NCBI GenBank assembly: GCA_900555605.1
Contig: USLW01000078.1
Coordinates: 1 to 8,001, forward strand
Reading direction: 5' to 3'
Origin: an uncultured Clostridium sp.
GTDB lineage: Bacteria > Bacillota > Clostridia > UBA1212 > UBA1255
DNA: 8,001 nucleotides
A program made the position numbers and the translations under genes. The notes beneath the pieces were generated by a model. That model did not search any database and was not told the origin of the DNA. It saw nothing but the letters and a program-made list of their open reading frames with translations. This document shows, piece by piece, positions 4,481 to 8,001 of the stretch. Each line of letters opens with the position of its first letter. Position 1 is the first letter of the stretch.

Positions 4481-5856
4481 TTTGTTTCCCACCACTTTCG
4501 GATCGTCTTTGGATCCAGCCCAGTGTCTTTATGGCAATCAGCTTTTTTACCAGACGGATTTGCCTTTCTCCATTCGTAGACTTTCATCTGTGCCGTTGGG
4601 CGACCATCCGCAGCCTTCATTGGTATCCCTATTGCTTTCATATCCTCTTTTCGCCTCCGCGCCAAATAGAGATGCTTTTCCTGCGTTAGCCCGTTTCTTC
4701 TGTTCCGCTCTATATGAACGTCCGTCAGCGCCTCTATATCGGAAATCGTAAAGTTGTAATATTCCCGGTCATACGCCTCCAGCGCACTCTTAATATCATC
4801 CTCAGTCAACGCATTCTCATGTTGCACCATCTGGAGATCCTCAAATGCAATCTGCATATCCTTCCGAAGCTGCGCCTTCGGAACATCGCATTTATAGGCG
4901 TAAATTGCCATACACATCAAAAAGAAATACCGGTGTCCGCCCCGGATTGATAATATCTGCCGCAGCCACCAATGGTAAAGTGCATACGGATCGTCGCCAT
5001 GTACCTTTCCTGCAATGTCCCATTTTTTCGGGTACTTTTCGCCCTTGACAATAACTCGCTCATACCACTCCGGATACGCTTCCCGCGCTGCCGCTCTCGT
5101 TATCTTCGACGGTCTAAACGGCTTATTGACATCCACCCGATTTTCCGGTCTGGCATAAGCGTTCAAATATTCCAACGTCACCGGTTCGCCGGTCCGAAAC
5201 GCCACAATCTGATTGCCATGCTTTTCGTTGATGCTGCCAACCATGCGGAAGCTCTGGTTGATGGACTGATACTGAATCTCTTTGTTTTGCGACGTCGCCT
5301 TGTATTCCCACATCCGAAACGTAAGATCATACTTTAGGCTTTTCAACTGGATTTTAATATTCGGGTATAGATCGATCGGCTCCCGGAAAAAATAGCAAAC
5401 GTGCAGACCGGTCCCTGACAGAACGAGATACGTCGGCATCGGCAAGCGGCGAAGCCGCGTCGGATCGCCGCCAAATCGCAAAAATAAATTTCGCAACTCT
5501 TTCAGACCAACACCATCCAAATCGAAGATCAGTGCGTTCATCCGCTGCGCGTGCTCCAGCTTATTGGATTTCCCGCGATAGGACAGTCCGCTGCACAGCG
5601 TCAGCGGATTTTGTTCGATAAATTCCATGTAATCATTTTCCCACTGATCGGAGAACATGATTCTTCGGCGCATTCGATTAAAACCATCGGACGTTTGCTC
5701 CCGATACAGATAAATTGCGTTGGGATGAGAATAATCCATATGCTGCTCGTCAGATCGCTCGTTATTCGGGAACATCTCTCTGTAAAAATCATAGCCGCTG
5801 ACCTCCGGAAATTGAGAACTCAAATACTCATATCCTTCAGTGTAATTCTGTGTCAT
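4477..5856 (-). CDS. Primase-like replication protein (AEP motifs, C-terminal HTH)
   Basis: Start: the ATG at 5856 (459 residues) is chosen because GGGAGG lies 9 bases before it and the protein has the form I know from related elements (MTQNYTEGYEYLSSQFP). The frame stays open to 6045, but that part overlaps structured noncoding DNA. Archaeo-eukaryotic primase motifs are visible: ALIFDLDGVG with Asp112 and Asp114 as metal ligands, LSGTGLH (residues 147-152, His152), and RMVGSINEK (204-212), equivalent to the R-x-x-G-S/T-x-N-x-K signature of plasmid primases. A helical region follows (about 290-385), then a basic C-terminus (418-459, GRPTAQMKVYEWRKANPSGK to TIRKWW) that looks like a helix-turn-helix. 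The likely role is priming or initiating replication of the excised element, in the cytoplasm at its origin. Similar proteins are common in clostridial mobile elements and usually unnamed. No separate helicase gene is visible. Confidence 0.75.
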   Translation of the reverse strand: MTQNYTEGYEYLSSQFPEVSGYDFYREMFPNNERSDEQHMDYSHPNAIYLYREQTSDGFNRMRRRIMFSDQWENDYMEFIEQNPLTLCSGLSYRGKSNKLEHAQRMNALIFDLDGVGLKELRNLFLRFGGDPTRLRRLPMPTYLVLSGTGLHVCYFFREPIDLYPNIKIQLKSLKYDLTFRMWEYKATSQNKEIQYQSINQSFRMVGSINEKHGNQIVAFRTGEPVTLEYLNAYARPENRVDVNKPFRPSKITRAAAREAYPEWYERVIVKGEKYPKKWDIAGKVHGDDPYALYHWWLRQILSIRGGHRYFFLMCMAIYAYKCDVPKAQLRKDMQIAFEDLQMVQHENALTEDDIKSALEAYDREYYNFTISDIEALTDVHIERNRRNGLTQEKHLYLARRRKEDMKAIGIPMKAADGRPTAQMKVYEWRKANPSGKKADCHKDTGLDPKTIRKWWETK

Positions 5857-5978
5857 ACACAAAGTCCTCCCAGTAAAAGAAAAAGAAGCAAAAAGAAAAG
5901 TCCGCTGCGGCGGGGATTCCAAACCATCCGGATTTGCCCACCGCCTTTCCCACAGGCTTACGCCTGCCGGTACGCCCA

Positions 5979-6015
5979 CAGGATTCCCCACACCATAAAG
6001 GCGTGGAGAATCCTG
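5979..6015 (-). ncRNA. Hairpin in the primase leader, better paired as minus-strand RNA
   Basis: Arms 5979-5994 and 6000-6015 form a 16-base stem around a 5-base loop. Read as minus-strand RNA, every position pairs, with two G-U wobbles. Read as plus-strand RNA, the same two positions become C-A mismatches. This favours a structure used in the minus-strand transcript. There is no U-run, so it is probably not a terminator. Confidence 0.6.
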
Positions 6016-6243
6016 ATGGACGACCTTGGAAAAGACCGTGGACAAATCCTACCCTGCTATCGGATGGGCTGCGCCCCCCGATCCAGCACCCAGCAAATCG
6101 CTACAAACTGCTGACCCCTGCTCGCTTCCTAAAAAGAGAAATTTTTTATTTTTTCGCAACAAAAATCCAGCCCCTGTTCTAGCCTTAGACCCCTATACGG
6201 GGGCTTAGATTATCAATAGCTTTTTCCCTATTTTTTGACCGTT

Positions 6244-6272
6244 ATTATAGCCTGTCCAAAACGCGATTTCAA
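6244..6272 (-). promoter_or_regulatory. Strong promoter reading toward the primase-like gene
   Basis: On the minus strand TTGAAA (6267-6272) is followed after exactly 17 bases by a perfect TATAAT (6244-6249), giving an RNA start near 6237. The nearest gene downstream starts at 5856, so the leader would be about 380 bases. The inverted repeat 6247-6257/6280-6290 brackets and overlaps it. Confidence 0.7.
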
Positions 6273-6290
6273 GGGTTGCGGACAGGCTAT
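6247..6290. repeat. Inverted repeat bracketing the promoter, possible operator
   Basis: ATAGCCTGTCC (6247-6257) is the exact inverse complement of GGACAGGCTAT (6280-6290), 22 bases apart. One arm overlaps the -10 box and spacer, the other lies just upstream of the -35 box. The repeat also follows the stop of the coiled-coil gene by 4 bases, so a terminator is possible, but no U-run follows on the minus strand. A dimer-binding operator fits better. Confidence 0.6.
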
Positions 6291-6294
6291 TTTG

Positions 6295-7038
6295 CTATCC
6301 ATTTTTCGTTCCAGCCCGCATATCTGCGGGGACGATTCCAAGCGGTTTTGTGTGCTGAATGATATATTCCCAATAGCCAACTCTATAGTTTGCCCGAAGC
6401 TGCCGTGAGAATAGCGTATTGTGCGCTGCTTTGATTTCTTTCCAGTTTTCCGTTTCGATTAAATTCTCATAGCTGCTCCCGCTGCAAATCATCGTAATGC
6501 CCACGTCCGCAAGCAAGCCATTTTTTCTGGCCAGAAGATCTTCCTCGATCAGCTGCCTTGCCTGGCTCTCTGTAAAATCGACCGAGTAAGGACTCTGAAG
6601 TACCGTCTCCCATACCTTTGCCGTCAGCAGCTTATTCCTGCCGGTTTTGTACCGTATTTCTTTTTCGGAGGACATCACGACAACATACCCGGTATGTACC
6701 TTTTTCGGTCGCAGCCCTCTATCCGCATTTGCTCTTTCCCGCGAAATTCTGAGAAGGTTCGCGTTGAGGGCGCGCTGGTCGGCGATTTCAGCCGTTTTCC
6801 GCTCCACCTGCTGTAAAAGGTCGTCTATCTGCGCTTGCGCCCTCTGTGCAGCTCTGTCGGCCTCGTGTGCCGCCTCCTGTTTTACTCTGGATATCTCCCG
6901 CGCAGCGGCTCTTTCTGCTTCCTCTTTTTCGCGCTTGGCTCTATCGCGCTGATTTAGAAGCATCTCATATTCCTGCCTTGTTTGAATTACATGGGTACAC
7001 TCACCATCAAGGCTATCCAATGTTTTATAGCCTCCCAT
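6295..7038 (-). CDS. Conserved coiled-coil protein of unknown function
   Basis: A 247-residue protein. Residues about 17-105 form a long heptad-like coiled coil rich in Ala, Glu, Arg and Gln (RDRAKREKEEAERAAAREI onward). The C-terminal half (about 106-240) has the segments RANADRGLRPKKVHTGYVVV, WETVLQSPYSVDFTESQ, LRANYRVGYWEYI and HTKPLGIVPADMR, which I recall from unannotated proteins in Firmicute mobile elements. No catalytic motif is seen. The ATG at 7038 is preceded by AAGGA at 5 bases. It begins 38 bases after the recombinase stop, in the same direction, so both are probably one unit, while the next gene has its own promoter. A structural or DNA-handling helper for replication or excision is a guess from position. 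Confidence 0.75.
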   Translation of the reverse strand: MGGYKTLDSLDGECTHVIQTRQEYEMLLNQRDRAKREKEEAERAAAREISRVKQEAAHEADRAAQRAQAQIDDLLQQVERKTAEIADQRALNANLLRISRERANADRGLRPKKVHTGYVVVMSSEKEIRYKTGRNKLLTAKVWETVLQSPYSVDFTESQARQLIEEDLLARKNGLLADVGITMICSGSSYENLIETENWKEIKAAHNTLFSRQLRANYRVGYWEYIIQHTKPLGIVPADMRAGTKNG

Positions 7039-7076
7039 TCGTTTCCTTACGTACTCGATGCCTCATTCGCCTCCCA

Positions 7077-8001
7077 TCAAAGGCCGCGGATATAGTTGTC
7101 CGCTACAACACTGATTCTATTATGCCCCAGCGCCTTGCTGCAGACCAGCATAGCAGCCTTGTCCAGCTTCTTGCCCGCTTCATCCTTGCGGCAAGTGTAG
7201 ACGTCACTCTGATATCTTTTTCCGGTTCCTTTATTCACCCGGTCAAACGGAATTTCACTGATCTTTCTTGCATGAGCTTTGTAGATAGCAACTGCGTAAT
7301 CTGAGCGGTAACTATGAATATCCGCGCATTGGTGAATGAACTGCCAGACCTTTTCATCGGGCAGCGTGTTCTTCATCCGGTCGATGATCTGTGTCTGATT
7401 TTTCCCTATAATGGGGCTTACGCGCTCCCTACCGCCTTTTCCGTTTCGCACATGGATGAAATACTCACCCTCAAACATTCTCGTGTCCTGCAGCATCTGA
7501 AGCCGCTTCGTGTCACCCGGCGTCCGCTTCTGCTCTGGGATCTGTTCCAGCGCCGTGATCTGCGCTTCGATCTGTTCCCGTGTCACCAGATCCGTTCCCT
7601 TCAGATCCGCAAGCTCGCTGCGCCGCAGCCCGGTTCCCCGGCAGAATTTTATCAACTCATCGTTGTTAGCTTCCGAGAAGTGCCGATCCCGCTTGGCGTC
7701 TCCCCTGCTCCGTTTAATTTCTGATCGGTTCCGCTTCGGCGGCTTGAAGTAGTCTTCATCGTCTGGTTTTATGCCATACAACTTCCCCAAGGCTTTCGCC
7801 TCGGCCTGAATCGTCCATGCAGATAGATCCTGGTCAACTCGCACCTGCAGCCACTCGTTGACATACCTTTTTGCTTTCTTCAGCGTCGTACATTCCGGGT
7901 ATTTTTCCTTGACATACTTCAAGAAGTACTTTATGTGCTTCCAGTAGGTCTTGTATGTGTTGACCGAGAAGATCTTATCATCGGCTGTCCCATTCAAAAC
8001 T
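7077..8001 (-). CDS. Tyrosine recombinase / integrase (5' end off window)
   Basis: The frame is open to the right edge, so the true start and perhaps 20-50 residues lie outside; the TTG at 7997 is only the first possible start inside. Counting from that TTG, residues about 8-75 are the core-binding SAM-like domain (IFSVNTYKTYWKHIKYFLKY). The catalytic domain shows the full set: Arg125 (GTGLRRSEL), Lys187 (VRNGKGGRERV), His228 and Arg231 (HSYR), His292 (LGHNRISVV) and the nucleophile Tyr302 (NYIRGL), 5 residues from the end. Between the first Arg and the Lys lies an inserted charged helix (about 140-172). The enzyme would integrate and excise the element at an attachment site not visible here, or resolve dimers. 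All catalytic residues are present, so it should be active. Confidence 0.92.
   Translation of the reverse strand, partial: VLNGTADDKIFSVNTYKTYWKHIKYFLKYVKEKYPECTTLKKAKRYVNEWLQVRVDQDLSAWTIQAEAKALGKLYGIKPDDEDYFKPPKRNRSEIKRSRGDAKRDRHFSEANNDELIKFCRGTGLRRSELADLKGTDLVTREQIEAQITALEQIPEQKRTPGDTKRLQMLQDTRMFEGEYFIHVRNGKGGRERVSPIIGKNQTQIIDRMKNTLPDEKVWQFIHQCADIHSYRSDYAVAIYKAHARKISEIPFDRVNKGTGKRYQSDVYTCRKDEAGKKLDKAAMLVCSKALGHNRISVVADNYIRGL

Larger units (their letters stand above)
5857..6294. other. Structured noncoding region: candidate long leader or origin
   Basis: About 440 bases without a convincing gene. It is rich in hairpins: 5979-6015, 6059-6082 (ATCGG...CCGAT with inner GGGC/GCCC), AGGC-TTAC-GCCT near 5953-5964, CAGCA...TGCTG near 6091-6113, and CCCC-TATAC-GGGG at 6190-6202 flanked by the direct repeat CTTAGA (6184-6189, 6204-6209). 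CCCACAGG occurs twice (5949-5956, 5975-5982). A strong minus-strand promoter lies at 6244-6272, so most of it should be transcribed as a leader of about 380 bases for the primase-like gene or as a separate RNA. The mix of repeats and hairpins next to a replication gene also fits an origin or transfer origin; no known nick site is recognised. Confidence 0.55.

Noticed and set aside
5857..6045. N-terminal extension of the primase-like reading frame to an ATG at 6045
   Set aside because: A good SD and family-like start fit the ATG at 5856; the extension overlaps hairpins and repeats and has no protein-like pattern or ribosome site.
5551..6114. Plus-strand open frame of 187 codons opposite the primase gene
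   Set aside because: Mirror frame of the real gene with no ribosome site or recognisable motif; ends in the structured noncoding region.
1..8001. CRISPR arrays, tRNA or rRNA genes, insertion sequences
   Set aside because: No regularly spaced repeats, no cloverleaf or rRNA-like stretches, and no transposase-like coding region were seen by eye.
7700..8001. Attachment site (attP/attL) next to the integrase
   Set aside because: The integrase start lies off the right edge and its stop side runs into the next gene, so no att core can be identified in this window.

Overview
The window looks like part of an accessory element, either an integrated plasmid or an integrative element, from a gut-type Firmicute (Clostridia). 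The signs are strong AGGAGG-type ribosome binding sites, TTGACA/TATAAT promoters, a DinJ/YafQ toxin-antitoxin pair, and an integrase / coiled-coil protein / primase gene order that I recognise from clostridial mobile elements. Species and element name cannot be fixed from the sequence alone. Most of the window is AT-leaning, and almost all genes lie on the minus strand.

Layout, left to right. (1) Bases 1-486 hold the 5' part of a GC-rich (about 60%) parA/soj-like ATPase gene that runs off the left edge. Its composition and sequence look unlike the rest and resemble Bacteroidota (Alistipes-like) ParA, yet its promoter and ribosome binding site look Firmicute-like. This is a real border, a transfer or an assembly join. 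(2) A strong bidirectional terminator (553-607) separates it from a two-gene minus-strand unit: a lipoprotein (1981-2535) followed by a secreted protein with a PepSY/YcdB-like N-terminal region and a C-terminal caspase-like (clan CD) cysteine peptidase domain (620-1960). (3) Bases 2725-3019 hold a compact locus that fits a type I toxin-antitoxin system of the Fst/par type. It has a 28-residue membrane toxin, an SD-blocking hairpin, a convergent antisense RNA promoter, a shared hairpin, and two long direct repeats that let the antisense RNA pair with the toxin start region. (4) Bases 3060-4480 form a small toxin-antitoxin island: an intact dinJ-yafQ pair, an N-terminally cut orphan Phd/YefM-like antitoxin, a headless Cys-rich gene remnant, and a short BrnA-like orphan antitoxin on the plus strand. 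AT-rich palindromes sharing an AAAGTATATA core lie at the borders of these cassettes. (5) Bases 4477-8001 hold the replication/integration core on the minus strand: a primase-like replication protein with archaeo-eukaryotic primase motifs and a C-terminal helix-turn-helix, a long structured noncoding stretch with its own strong promoter, a conserved coiled-coil protein of unknown function, and a tyrosine recombinase whose start lies beyond the right edge.

How the parts may work together (inference): the recombinase would move the element in and out of the chromosome, the primase-like protein and its structured leader would support replication of the excised form, and the partition ATPase (if it belongs) plus the type I and type II toxin-antitoxin loci would stabilise it. 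The lipoprotein and secreted caspase-like protein look like cargo acting at or outside the cell surface.
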